From the NCBI GenBank assembly GCA_048886645.1, contig JBHLKN010000057.1, forward strand, positions 1 through 12,249: DNA of 12,249 nucleotides, given 5' to 3'. The position numbers and the translations under genes were made by a program. Positions 5,961 to 12,249 of the stretch are shown piece after piece (within the stretch, counting starts at the first letter, position 1; the number at the start of each line of letters is the position of its first letter). Under the pieces are notes generated by a model that saw only the letters and a list, made by a program, of their open reading frames with translations, was not told the origin of the DNA and did no database searches. The stretch is from Wukongarchaeum sp048886645. Its GTDB lineage: Archaea > Asgardarchaeota > Wukongarchaeia > Wukongarchaeales > Wukongarchaeaceae.

Positions 5961-6449
5961 ATGCCTGATGAGATGAACAGTGAGTTCGTTTGGAACAGTT
6001 TCAAAAAAGTAAAAAAGCGTGTTGCAAAACTTCGGGAGGAGAAGGATTATCTTGTGTTCTATAGAGCGCTTAAAATTGCTAAAGAACGAGAAGAAAAACT
6101 GTTAAGCCAAGAAGGAGGTTTCGTTAAAGTTCTAGAAAAGGCAGAAGGAAAAAACTCGATGGAAGATCTGGATGAAAATTTCAAAAAGATCTTTGAAGTG
6201 GTTAAAGAACGCGATGAAAACGTTATAAATCTCATGATGGAAAAAATACCACGGATAAACCAAGAAACGGGGGAAATTGAGGATAAGAGATATAGAATAA
6301 TTGATTTAAAAAGCTATTCTGCCTTTTTTAAGGGATTAGCCTTTGCAAGAGAAAGGGAAAAACAACAAGAAAACTACATAAAAATAAAAACTAAAGAAGA
6401 AAGGCATAAAGTACCTTTAAAATTAAAAACAAAAGAAGAGCCCTTTTAA
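5961..6449 (+). CDS. Charged, mostly helical protein of unknown function with repeated motif
   Basis: I do not recognise this 162-residue protein. It is rich in Lys, Glu and Arg, has no signal peptide or membrane segment, and is probably cytoplasmic and largely helical. A degenerate motif of the form F-x-[RK]-x-[LF]-x-x-[AV]-[KR]-E-R-[ED] appears three times: from Phe33 (FYRALKIAKERE), Phe74 (FKKIFEVVKERD) and Phe122 (FFKGLAFARERE). A looser fourth form starts at Phe54 (FVKVLEKAE). This suggests repeated amphipathic helices, perhaps a helical bundle or a nucleic-acid or protein scaffold. The last about 25 residues (from 138) are Lys-rich and likely disordered. The start is ATG 5961; ATG 5973 is an alternative. 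Its stop overlaps the convergent HAD gene stop by 4 bases. Codon use resembles that of its neighbours. Confidence 0.8.
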   Translation: MPDEMNSEFVWNSFKKVKKRVAKLREEKDYLVFYRALKIAKEREEKLLSQEGGFVKVLEKAEGKNSMEDLDENFKKIFEVVKERDENVINLMMEKIPRINQETGEIEDKRYRIIDLKSYSAFFKGLAFAREREKQQENYIKIKTKEERHKVPLKLKTKEEPF

Positions 6450-7246
6450 TCCTTGATAAGGTCTCCTATGGAATTTAGCACAAGGTTAGGTTTTGTTTCA
6501 TTTATTAAATGTTCTTCATTCTTGCCTGTGCCTGTTTTAACAAAAACTGTGAAAATTCCAGCCTCTTTACCTGCTTTTATGTCTGTTGTTATTCTATCTC
6601 CAACACAAACCGCTTCTTCAGGTTTTACACCTGTTTTTTCTAAACCTAAACGGATTAGGAACGGGTTTGGCTTTCCAATGACTGTTAAAGCTTTTTTTCC
6701 TGAACATATTTCAACAGCGGAAACTAAAGCACCCGCTCCTGGGATAGGAACTTTTTCTGTAACTAAAAATGGATCATCGTTGGTAGCAAGGAGCTCTGCA
6801 CCATAATGAAGATGTTTTAAAGCTGTGAACAATTTTGAATAATTAAAATCTCTATCCAAGCCCACAACAACAAAATCAACAAAATCATTATCCCCTTCAT
6901 CTACTACTTCTAAACCAACTTTTGAAAGTTCTTCTTTTAGACCAGATTCACCGATAACAAACACACGATTAGCTCTTTTCTCTTTAAGATAAAGGGCGGC
7001 TCCATAAGCGCTTGTAAGCACCTCCTCGAGCCTAAACTTTTCCCCAAACAATTTTTGAAGCTTTTCAACATAAGTAACACGATTCTTAGTAGAATTATTC
7101 GTAAGTAAAAAACAAAACAAACCACTCCCCCGTAAGAACTTGATAACTCGACCAGCCCCATGAATAGGTCGATTACCCATCCACAAAACTCCGTCACCGT
7201 CAAGGAAAAACAACTTTTTATCCTGAAGAGGCTCAATCAAATCCAA
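6446..7246 (-). CDS. HAD-superfamily IIA (NagD/PGPase-like) phosphatase
   Basis: The 266-residue protein carries all HAD motifs: I LDGDGVLW (15-22; nucleophile Asp16, acid/base Asp18), II LLTNNST (47-53), III Lys192 in IGKPNP, and IV GDRITTD (216-222; Asp217, Asp222). The C2A-type cap lies between motifs II and III (about 75-185), which marks the NagD / 4-nitrophenylphosphatase / phosphoglycolate phosphatase subfamily. Such enzymes hydrolyse small sugar or nucleotide phosphates in the cytoplasm; the substrate cannot be read from sequence. Proximity to the flavin genes makes 5-amino-6-ribitylaminouracil 5'-phosphate one possible substrate, but two unrelated genes lie between, so this is weak. 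The TTG start at 7246 is forced by an in-frame TAA immediately upstream and supported by TGAGG 9 bases before it. Confidence 0.92.
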   Translation of the reverse strand: MDLIEPLQDKKLFFLDGDGVLWMGNRPIHGAGRVIKFLRGSGLFCFLLTNNSTKNRVTYVEKLQKLFGEKFRLEEVLTSAYGAALYLKEKRANRVFVIGESGLKEELSKVGLEVVDEGDNDFVDFVVVGLDRDFNYSKLFTALKHLHYGAELLATNDDPFLVTEKVPIPGAGALVSAVEICSGKKALTVIGKPNPFLIRLGLEKTGVKPEEAVCVGDRITTDIKAGKEAGIFTVFVKTGTGKNEEHLINETKPNLVLNSIGDLIKD

Positions 7247-7302
7247 TTATGACATCCTCAAAACCGTTCTTTTCCCCTTAATTGATATTTCTCAACAATA
7301 AT

Positions 7303-7311
7303 CTATAAATA
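7303..7311 (+). promoter_or_regulatory. TATA-like box upstream of the plus-strand glycosyltransferase
   Basis: CTATAAATA at 7303-7311 matches the archaeal TATA consensus. It ends only 14 bases before the ATG at 7326, and no Shine-Dalgarno site lies between. With the usual 22-27 bases from box centre to start site, the transcript would begin at or very near the ATG, which points to a leaderless mRNA. Confidence 0.55.
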
Positions 7312-7325
7312 TCCTGATTTTTAAA

Positions 7326-8594
7326 ATGAATGGCGTGATTAATTTTCCATTTTTTTCACAATTTAAACTAAATAGACAATTAAAGATCATTATATTTATC
7401 TCTGTAATCATACATGTTATACTTCTCTTATTCGATCTTTTCATGACTTACATTCTCGACAAGGATACTTTATCTGGTGTAACTTTTGGATTCATGACAG
7501 ATAGAGCCCCCGATATAGAAGTTTATAAAGCTCGTTCTAAGACGATTTTAGACGGAGGAGTTTTATATCGTGATGTTTATACGGAGAATCCGCCTTTAAT
7601 CCAATATTTATTAGTTTTACCGTATGCTGCGGGTGGGAGCATTCTTGCTTATCAAGTCTACTTTTCAGCTTTTAACATACTCTCAGCGATCCTAATCTAC
7701 AAGTTCCCTTTAACCGAGGATAAAAAGTTGGAGTTTTACGCTAGTTTACTCTTTATTACAAATCCTCTTACTCTCATTGTTGCTATCCTTAAAGTTACGG
7801 ACGAACCTGTCTCTGTGTTTTTCTTTTTACTTCCTATCTATTTTCTTTTAAAACATAGATTGCGACTTGCAAGCCTATTTTTAGCAATAGGTTTTCTCGT
7901 AAAGTTTTTCCCGATATTACTGTTACCGATACTTCTAAAAGAGGAAAAGAAATGGGTGGAAAGACTGATTTTACTGGGAATTACTTCCGTTACGATAGTC
8001 TTAATATATTTGCCCTTTTACCTCATCGCCCCAGACGAAGTAATGCACCCAATAAGAAGATATTTTATAAACCAAAAAGTCGAAGGTAGCGGTCTCTATA
8101 CAATCATAGTCCACGATGCCGATATTAGCTTGCCAAACATCACAAAAAGACTATTATTCGTCCCAATAATCCTTGCATACGGCTTTGTATTTAAAAGAAA
8201 CTACAATCCACTCAAGTCAATTGCTATTATAATAATTGTCTTTCTCATGGTATACACAAAAGTACACTTTGAATATTACCTATATGCGATCGCTCCGATC
8301 GCTTTCTATGTCGTGGAACCATCAATTAAAATGGCATCTTACTATGTTTACGGTCTAATAGCATTAAGAACACACGAATGGCGACACGACTCCTTACTCC
8401 TAGTTCTAATACATGGAATTATCCTTGTATTAATCAGCATGTTTCTAATCATAACAATAATCAATACAAAAAAGGAAAAAGCGGCAGAAATAGATGCTGT
8501 TAAGATGATCGAATTTTACCGATCTATAATATTGATTTTAGTTGTATTTTTCATGTCCCAATGGGCATTCGTGAGGATATGTGACTATTACTAA
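7326..8594 (+). CDS. Polytopic GT-C-type membrane glycosyltransferase
   Basis: The 422-residue integral membrane protein has about ten hydrophobic segments (first about 20-42). Features of the GT-C fold, which uses polyprenyl-phosphate sugars at the outer membrane face, include a first outer loop with Asp63 in PDIEVY, then YRDVYTENPPL (81-91), KVTDEP (156-161), the FLVKFFPILLLP stretch (190-201) and VHFEYYLYAIAP (313-324). The first loop is shared with the three minus-strand genes downstream, which have the same Asp-x-x-x-Tyr and YRD..(x)PPL pattern, so it is a distant paralog. The second acidic motif differs: Thr-Asp-Glu here versus Phe/Tyr-Asp-Ala there. Sugar and acceptor are unknown; a surface glycan or glycoprotein is likely. 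The start is ATG 7326, probably on a leaderless transcript. It converges on the next gene with 57 bases between, including a T-rich stretch near 8626-8640. Confidence 0.75.
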   Translation: MNGVINFPFFSQFKLNRQLKIIIFISVIIHVILLLFDLFMTYILDKDTLSGVTFGFMTDRAPDIEVYKARSKTILDGGVLYRDVYTENPPLIQYLLVLPYAAGGSILAYQVYFSAFNILSAILIYKFPLTEDKKLEFYASLLFITNPLTLIVAILKVTDEPVSVFFFLLPIYFLLKHRLRLASLFLAIGFLVKFFPILLLPILLKEEKKWVERLILLGITSVTIVLIYLPFYLIAPDEVMHPIRRYFINQKVEGSGLYTIIVHDADISLPNITKRLLFVPIILAYGFVFKRNYNPLKSIAIIIIVFLMVYTKVHFEYYLYAIAPIAFYVVEPSIKMASYYVYGLIALRTHEWRHDSLLLVLIHGIILVLISMFLIITIINTKKEKAAEIDAVKMIEFYRSIILILVVFFMSQWAFVRICDYY

Positions 8595-8651
8595 AACTTC
8601 CCCCTAATTAAAGGGTTCAAACAGCTTCTTTTAGCGCTTTTCAAAATCAAG

Positions 8652-9977
8652 TTAGTGAAGGAGATAGTAGTACTTGATAAGAGCGTAATAAAGCGGGATA
8701 TTAAAGGCTGCAACACCTAAAGCATATCCTAGATAGTAAATGCTAATAGGAGATAATCCGAAATAGTTCTTGTAAGTTAATTGTGCAAGGATTAATGTTA
8801 GAGGAATTAGCCATGAGGCTATGAATAATCGTAAACTGAAACTTTTGCGTGGATTAATCATGCCGTACTGGGTTGAATACCACGCTACTAGTATGGCTAA
8901 CCAAGGCATTGAATACATAAAATATTGAGGTAAAGCAGTCATACTTAAAGCAGTAAAAAGCAAGGTCCATAAAAAGGCAAGGAAAACAAATTCGATTTCT
9001 TTTAACTTATCTTTTTTGCTGAGAAATTTCTTTGTAACAAGAAGAAGAACACTTATCTTGAGGAAATATTCAACTGCCCCTAATTGGTGAACTATTGTAA
9101 GATCGTAATTTTTCCAATATTTATCCTTTGAAACACTTCCTACCGATTCTGGATAATAGTGAGAAAAAAGGTGAGCAAAGAACCCAGATACGGTTACACG
9201 AGGTCTAGCTTCTAGGGCAAAAGTTAAACCGTAACGAGCGAAGCTACGCGCGTCTAAGATCCAGAATGGTAAAGTTACAATGAAACAAAAACCTATAACA
9301 GTATAGAGATAATGCATTACTGGTTTATTGGACAAGATTTCCTGAAGAAAACTTGGTTGCTCTATTCTTGTTTTCTTCCAAATATGGATCAGAAAAGGCA
9401 CAAAAACTAAAGCGGCTATATATTTGAACATAATGGCTACGCCTAAAAATAGGGCTGAATTTCTCCACTTATCCCTTTGCAAGAAATAAAAAGATAGGAG
9501 GACGAAGAATATAGGTACCGCATCAAAATGACCCCAGCTTATCGAATTAATTATATCAAGGGGATTTATTGCGAGAAAAAGGGCTGCTATAATCGCTTCA
9601 TGTTGAGAAAATATGCGTCGTGTAATAACATATATGGCTAAAATGTTCAGCATTGAAAAAATGAAAATAAAAGCTTTTACTCCATCAACACTAGGCTCTC
9701 TACCAATTAATTTGAACCAGAAAGCTAAGGTATATGACCACAAAGGAGGGTGGATGTCTCGAAAATCACGATAAGGAACCTTGCCTTCCAAAATGGACTT
9801 AGCTCTATCCACATAAAGTTGGACATCTGTCGTCTCTATTTCTAATATCGAGTAAAAAAAGAAAGGTATTCGTAATAAAAAGCCGATAATAAAGATGATG
9901 ATGAAATACTTATGCTTATTGAAAATATTCCTGAGATTATTTGTAGAATATAACATAAGACTTTCCGGACTCCTCAT
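8652..9977 (-). CDS. Polytopic GT-C-type glycosyltransferase, tandem paralog 1
   Basis: The 441-residue membrane protein has about eleven hydrophobic segments. The first outer loop carries Asp51 in TDVQLY and YRDFRDIHPPLW (69-80). The second loop has SWGHFDAVP (147-155), close to the G-x-[FY]-D-x-x-P motif of GT-C mannosyltransferases such as the PIG-M and GT87 groups. MFKY (183-186) and PQYFMYSMPWL (350-360) follow. It probably transfers a sugar from a polyprenyl-phosphate donor to an extracellular glycan. It is the most complete motif set of the three minus-strand paralogs and the most diverged in sequence. ATG 9977 gives the longest frame. ATG 9956 (residue 8) fits better with a TATA-like box at 9981-9989 and with the paralog's N-terminal length, and would be leaderless. 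It lies 65 bases downstream of paralog 2. Confidence 0.78.
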   Translation of the reverse strand: MRSPESLMLYSTNNLRNIFNKHKYFIIIFIIGFLLRIPFFFYSILEIETTDVQLYVDRAKSILEGKVPYRDFRDIHPPLWSYTLAFWFKLIGREPSVDGVKAFIFIFSMLNILAIYVITRRIFSQHEAIIAALFLAINPLDIINSISWGHFDAVPIFFVLLSFYFLQRDKWRNSALFLGVAIMFKYIAALVFVPFLIHIWKKTRIEQPSFLQEILSNKPVMHYLYTVIGFCFIVTLPFWILDARSFARYGLTFALEARPRVTVSGFFAHLFSHYYPESVGSVSKDKYWKNYDLTIVHQLGAVEYFLKISVLLLVTKKFLSKKDKLKEIEFVFLAFLWTLLFTALSMTALPQYFMYSMPWLAILVAWYSTQYGMINPRKSFSLRLFIASWLIPLTLILAQLTYKNYFGLSPISIYYLGYALGVAAFNIPLYYALIKYYYLLH

Positions 9978-9980
9978 ATG

Positions 9981-9989
9981 GTTTTAAAC
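9981..9989 (-). promoter_or_regulatory. TATA-like box for tandem paralog 1
   Basis: On the minus strand GTTTAAAAC lies at 9989-9981. A start site about 26 bases from its centre falls near 9959, just at the internal ATG 9956 and downstream of ATG 9977. It therefore argues for the shorter start and for separate transcription of this paralog. Confidence 0.4.
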
Positions 9990-10042
9990 TGATTGTCGAA
10001 GAATTATACGCACTACTACCGTTCGTTTAGAGATTTCTCTTT

Positions 10043-11344
10043 TTAACGGAGATATTTAAAGTTTTTTTGTGCCAAAACGTCTAATATAGAGTAGTATTTA
10101 AAAACTGTATAAAATAACGGAATGTTCAAAAACAAGACTCCAAGACCGTATAAAATGAAGTAAACACTCTTTGGATACAGGTAATAGTGATTCTTATAGA
10201 ATAAGTAAGCATAGACTACTCCTAGGGGGATTATCCAGGAGGCGATTAGTAGGATGTCAAAAATTTTGTTTATCTTAATTTGAGTGCTGTACCTAGCTAC
10301 TAGTATACCTAGCCAAGGCATTAAATGCTCAAAATATGGAGGATGGGCAGAAATACTTAACGAGATAAAAAGCGCAGACCAGAGAAAAGCTATGTATACA
10401 AACGTTATATTTTCTAGATGTTCACTTTTTCTAAGAATTTTTTTAGTGATTACAAAAAGCAATCCTAAGGCGATTAATAAGGCTATTCTACCCAGATTAT
10501 CTATGTAACTAGATCCAGGGCAATAATATGAATATGTTCGGGCTAAGAAACCAAGTATAGTAATGCGAGCTTTTGGATAGTGGATAAAATCAAAATTAGA
10601 TGAATAATAATTATCCCAAGCTATAAGAATAAATGGTAAAACTATGATAAAACAAAAACCTACAACTATTAGAAAATAAAATACTACCTTACTATTTAAA
10701 AAACTAAAATTGCTAGTTGAGCGTTCTTTTTCGCTATTTTTCCAAAGATAGATCAGATATGGGACTAAGATCAGGGCGGTGATATACTTGAACATTATAC
10801 CCATACCCAAGATTAATGCTGATAACTTCCATCTTCCTTTTTGCAGGAAATAAAAGGAAAGTAGGGCGAAAAATAGAGGAACAGCATCATATCTTATAAG
10901 CATCATTGAAGTAAAAATGTCTAGGGGGTTTACAGCAAAGAATAAAGCTGCGATAATGCCTTCACGTTGTGAGAACAAGTTCTTAGCCAGTAAGTAAATA
11001 ATAAGAATGTCTAACATGCAAAAGATAAAAATGAAAGCTCTCACCCCGTTCTGACTAGGATCTTGGTCGATCAATTTAAACCAAGCAGCTAAAGAATAAG
11101 ACCACAATGGCGGCTGAATGTCCCAGAAATCACGATAAGGAATTTCACCCTCAAGTATAGCACTAGATCGCCGAACATAATGCTTAACATCGCCACGGTA
11201 ACGACCCATTGAAGAAGGAGGGAAAAGAACAAAAGGCACACGTAACAAGAAACCTACCAAAAAAACAATGATAAAGTATCTATGTATCTTAAACGCTTTT
11301 TTAAAACTGTTTAAAACAGTTGAAAGACAAGGAAAGTTAGACAC
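10043..11344 (-). CDS. Polytopic GT-C-type glycosyltransferase, tandem paralog 2
   Basis: The 433-residue membrane protein is clearly homologous to its two minus-strand neighbours. It has a TM helix at about 22-42, then Asp52 in RGDVKHY and YRDFWDIQPPLW (70-81), RYDAVP (151-156), MFKY (184-187) and PPYFEHLMPWL (335-345). The Gly-His of paralog 1's GHFD motif is Ile-Arg here, while the Asp is kept. A variable outer-loop region at about 242-287 is the main difference from paralog 3. The start is GTG 11344 with GGAG 10 bases upstream (11355-11358). The last residues NFKYLR are missing from paralog 3 because of an indel. The likely role is sugar transfer from a lipid-phosphate donor to a surface glycan; donor and acceptor are unknown. 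Confidence 0.78.
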   Translation of the reverse strand: MSNFPCLSTVLNSFKKAFKIHRYFIIVFLVGFLLRVPFVLFPPSSMGRYRGDVKHYVRRSSAILEGEIPYRDFWDIQPPLWSYSLAAWFKLIDQDPSQNGVRAFIFIFCMLDILIIYLLAKNLFSQREGIIAALFFAVNPLDIFTSMMLIRYDAVPLFFALLSFYFLQKGRWKLSALILGMGIMFKYITALILVPYLIYLWKNSEKERSTSNFSFLNSKVVFYFLIVVGFCFIIVLPFILIAWDNYYSSNFDFIHYPKARITILGFLARTYSYYCPGSSYIDNLGRIALLIALGLLFVITKKILRKSEHLENITFVYIAFLWSALFISLSISAHPPYFEHLMPWLGILVARYSTQIKINKIFDILLIASWIIPLGVVYAYLFYKNHYYLYPKSVYFILYGLGVLFLNIPLFYTVFKYYSILDVLAQKNFKYLR

Positions 11345-11502
11345 TTGAATTTTTCTCCAGCCCTTTTCATGGTTTTCCCCATTTAAATCGCCAAACCGCC
11401 CCTGATTTGAATCAACTACTTTTATGCAATTATTAAATTTATCCTTTCCTCATCTTAATAATCACTTTGGCAGATTCTTCACTTTAACGGAGATATTTAA
11501 AG
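11345..11502 (-). promoter_or_regulatory. Intergenic region with promoter of paralog 2 and relic tail of paralog 3
   Basis: These 158 bases lie between the minus-strand paralogs. A minus-strand ATTTAAAT at 11381-11388 could be a TATA box giving a leader of about 15 bases, which includes GGAG at 11355-11358 for the GTG start at 11344. A second AT-rich candidate (GCATAAAAG) lies near 11422-11430. The right end, 11484-11502, is the former coding tail of paralog 3. No RNA gene or other repeat is seen. Confidence 0.45.
11484..11502 (-). other. Frameshifted relic of the paralog 3 C-terminal codons
   Basis: The bases match the last six codons and stop of paralog 2 (NFKYLR and TAA at 10043-10045) almost exactly. 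A one-base difference in the preceding A run puts them out of frame in paralog 3, which now stops at 11503-11505. The ancestral stop would have been at 11484-11486. Confidence 0.7.
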
Positions 11503-12249
11503 TTATTTTTGGGCCAAGGCGTCTAATAATGAGTGGTATTTAAAAAATGTGTAAAATAGTGGAATGTCCAAAGACAAAACACCAATGGCATATGCGGTGT
11601 AGAAAACACTTTTTGGATATAGGTAAAAGTGATTCCAACGGCACAGGTATGCGAAGATTATTGCTGCGGGGATGATCCAAGAAGCTATTAGTACTTTGTC
11701 AAAAGTTTTGTTTATCTTAATTTGAGTGCTATATCTAGCTACTAGTATGGCTAACCATGGCATTAAGTGCTCAAAGTAGGGAGGGTTGGCAGAAATACTT
11801 AGTGAAATATAAAGAGCGGACCAGAGAAAAGCTATGTATACAAACGTTATATTTTCTAGTTTTTCTTTTTTATTAAGGATTTTTTTCGTGATTACTAAAA
11901 GTAATATTAAAACAATTAAGAAAGCTATTTTCCCCAATTCAAATATCCAATCAGACCCAGGGTGATAATAGGAATAAGCGTGTGCTATAAATCCGTATAT
12001 GCTGATACGAGCTTTCGGGTCACGAACGAAAAGCGTAGTATAAGTATAGTAATTGTCCCAAGCAATAATGATGAACGGTAAAGCTATGGCAAAACAAAAT
12101 CCTACAACTATTAAGAAGTAAGACCATACTGCCTTATTACGTAAAAAATTGGAACTACTAGTCGGGTTTTCTTTTTCGCTATTTTTCCAAACATATATGA
12201 GGTAAGGAACGAAAATCAGGGCGGTGATATACTTGAACATTATACCCAT
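11503..12249 (-). CDS. Polytopic GT-C-type glycosyltransferase, tandem paralog 3 (5' part outside window)
   Basis: Only the C-terminal 248 residues are present. The frame is open to the right edge and the first Met aligns with residue 181 of paralog 2, so the true start lies about 540 bases beyond the window. Conserved parts are MFKY (4-7), the ENITFVYIAFLW stretch (132-143) and PPYFEHLMPWL (155-165). By eye roughly 70% of residues match paralog 2; differences cluster at about 68-108, a probable outer loop that may set substrate choice. The protein ends at LAQK, six residues short of paralog 2, because of an indel. The catalytic first and second acidic loops cannot be judged from this window. 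Confidence 0.78.
   Translation of the reverse strand: MGIMFKYITALIFVPYLIYVWKNSEKENPTSSSNFLRNKAVWSYFLIVVGFCFAIALPFIIIAWDNYYTYTTLFVRDPKARISIYGFIAHAYSYYHPGSDWIFELGKIAFLIVLILLLVITKKILNKKEKLENITFVYIAFLWSALYISLSISANPPYFEHLMPWLAILVARYSTQIKINKTFDKVLIASWIIPAAIIFAYLCRWNHFYLYPKSVFYTAYAIGVLSLDIPLFYTFFKYHSLLDALAQK

Larger units (their letters stand above)
10043..12249. repeat. Tandem gene duplication, period about 1.44 kb
   Basis: The unit 10043-10804 matches 11484-12249 at DNA level, offset by 1441-1445 bases, and the second unit runs off the window. The match continues about 15 bases past the stop codon into the 3' flank. A 41-base block is identical (10377-10417 and 11819-11859) although it covers about thirteen codons. 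This points to a recent duplication or to gene conversion. The central outer-loop part is much more diverged. Confidence 0.85.

Noticed and set aside
6453..7236. Plus- and minus-strand open frames inside the HAD gene
   Set aside because: All HAD motifs are in the 6446-7246 minus frame; the others have no recognisable features.
11314..11373. Short minus-strand ORF beginning MKRAGEKF upstream of and overlapping the start of paralog 2
   Set aside because: It has about 19 codons, is out of frame with the gene and has no ribosome-binding site of its own; its interior contains the GGAG of paralog 2.
11503..12249. Paralog 3 as a complete gene starting at the edge Met
   Set aside because: That Met aligns with residue 181 of paralog 2 and the frame is open beyond it, so the gene is cut by the window.

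Overview
The window reads as an AT-rich archaeal chromosome segment. The evidence is lineage-diagnostic enzymes: an archaeal-type riboflavin synthase C-terminus, GTP cyclohydrolase III, the archaeal/fungal-type pyrimidine reductase ArfC and a GTPBP1-like translation GTPase. TTG or GTG starts are frequent, Shine-Dalgarno sites are of the GGAGG/GGTG type, and some starts have a TATA-like box so close upstream that leaderless transcripts are plausible. The lineage cannot be fixed from the sequence alone; a TACK-type archaeon such as a Bathyarchaeia member is only a guess.

Bases 1-4134 form a flavin (and probably F420/FO precursor) gene cluster. On the plus strand lie the 3' end of riboflavin synthase (ribC), lumazine synthase (ribH), GTP cyclohydrolase III (arfA), an amidohydrolase with a complete deaminase-type active site, and the reductase arfC. 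Convergent to them is a creatininase-family protein, the likely deformylase ArfB. Together they could carry GTP through ring opening (ArfA), deformylation (ArfB), ribose reduction (ArfC), deamination, lumazine formation (RibH) and dismutation to riboflavin (RibC). The most interesting proposal is that the amidohydrolase at 1503-2669, between arfA and arfC, is the pyrimidine deaminase. To my knowledge that step has no established archaeal enzyme.

Bases 4175-7246 hold a GTPBP1/EF-1alpha-related GTPase, apparently co-transcribed with arfB, then a divergent, very charged 162-residue protein of unknown function with an internally repeated helical motif, and a HAD-IIA (NagD-like) phosphatase. The phosphatase is a weaker candidate for the pathway's dephosphorylation step.

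Bases 7326-12249 hold four multi-membrane GT-C-type glycosyltransferase-like genes: one on the plus strand and three paralogs in tandem on the minus strand. The two outermost minus-strand copies come from a fairly recent tandem duplication with a period of about 1.44 kb. They share a 41-base identical block, and a one-base indel has shortened the tail of one copy. This part probably serves surface-glycan or protein glycosylation and looks like an evolving accessory locus. I found no rRNA, tRNA, CRISPR array or insertion sequence, and no gene-free stretch longer than about 180 bases.
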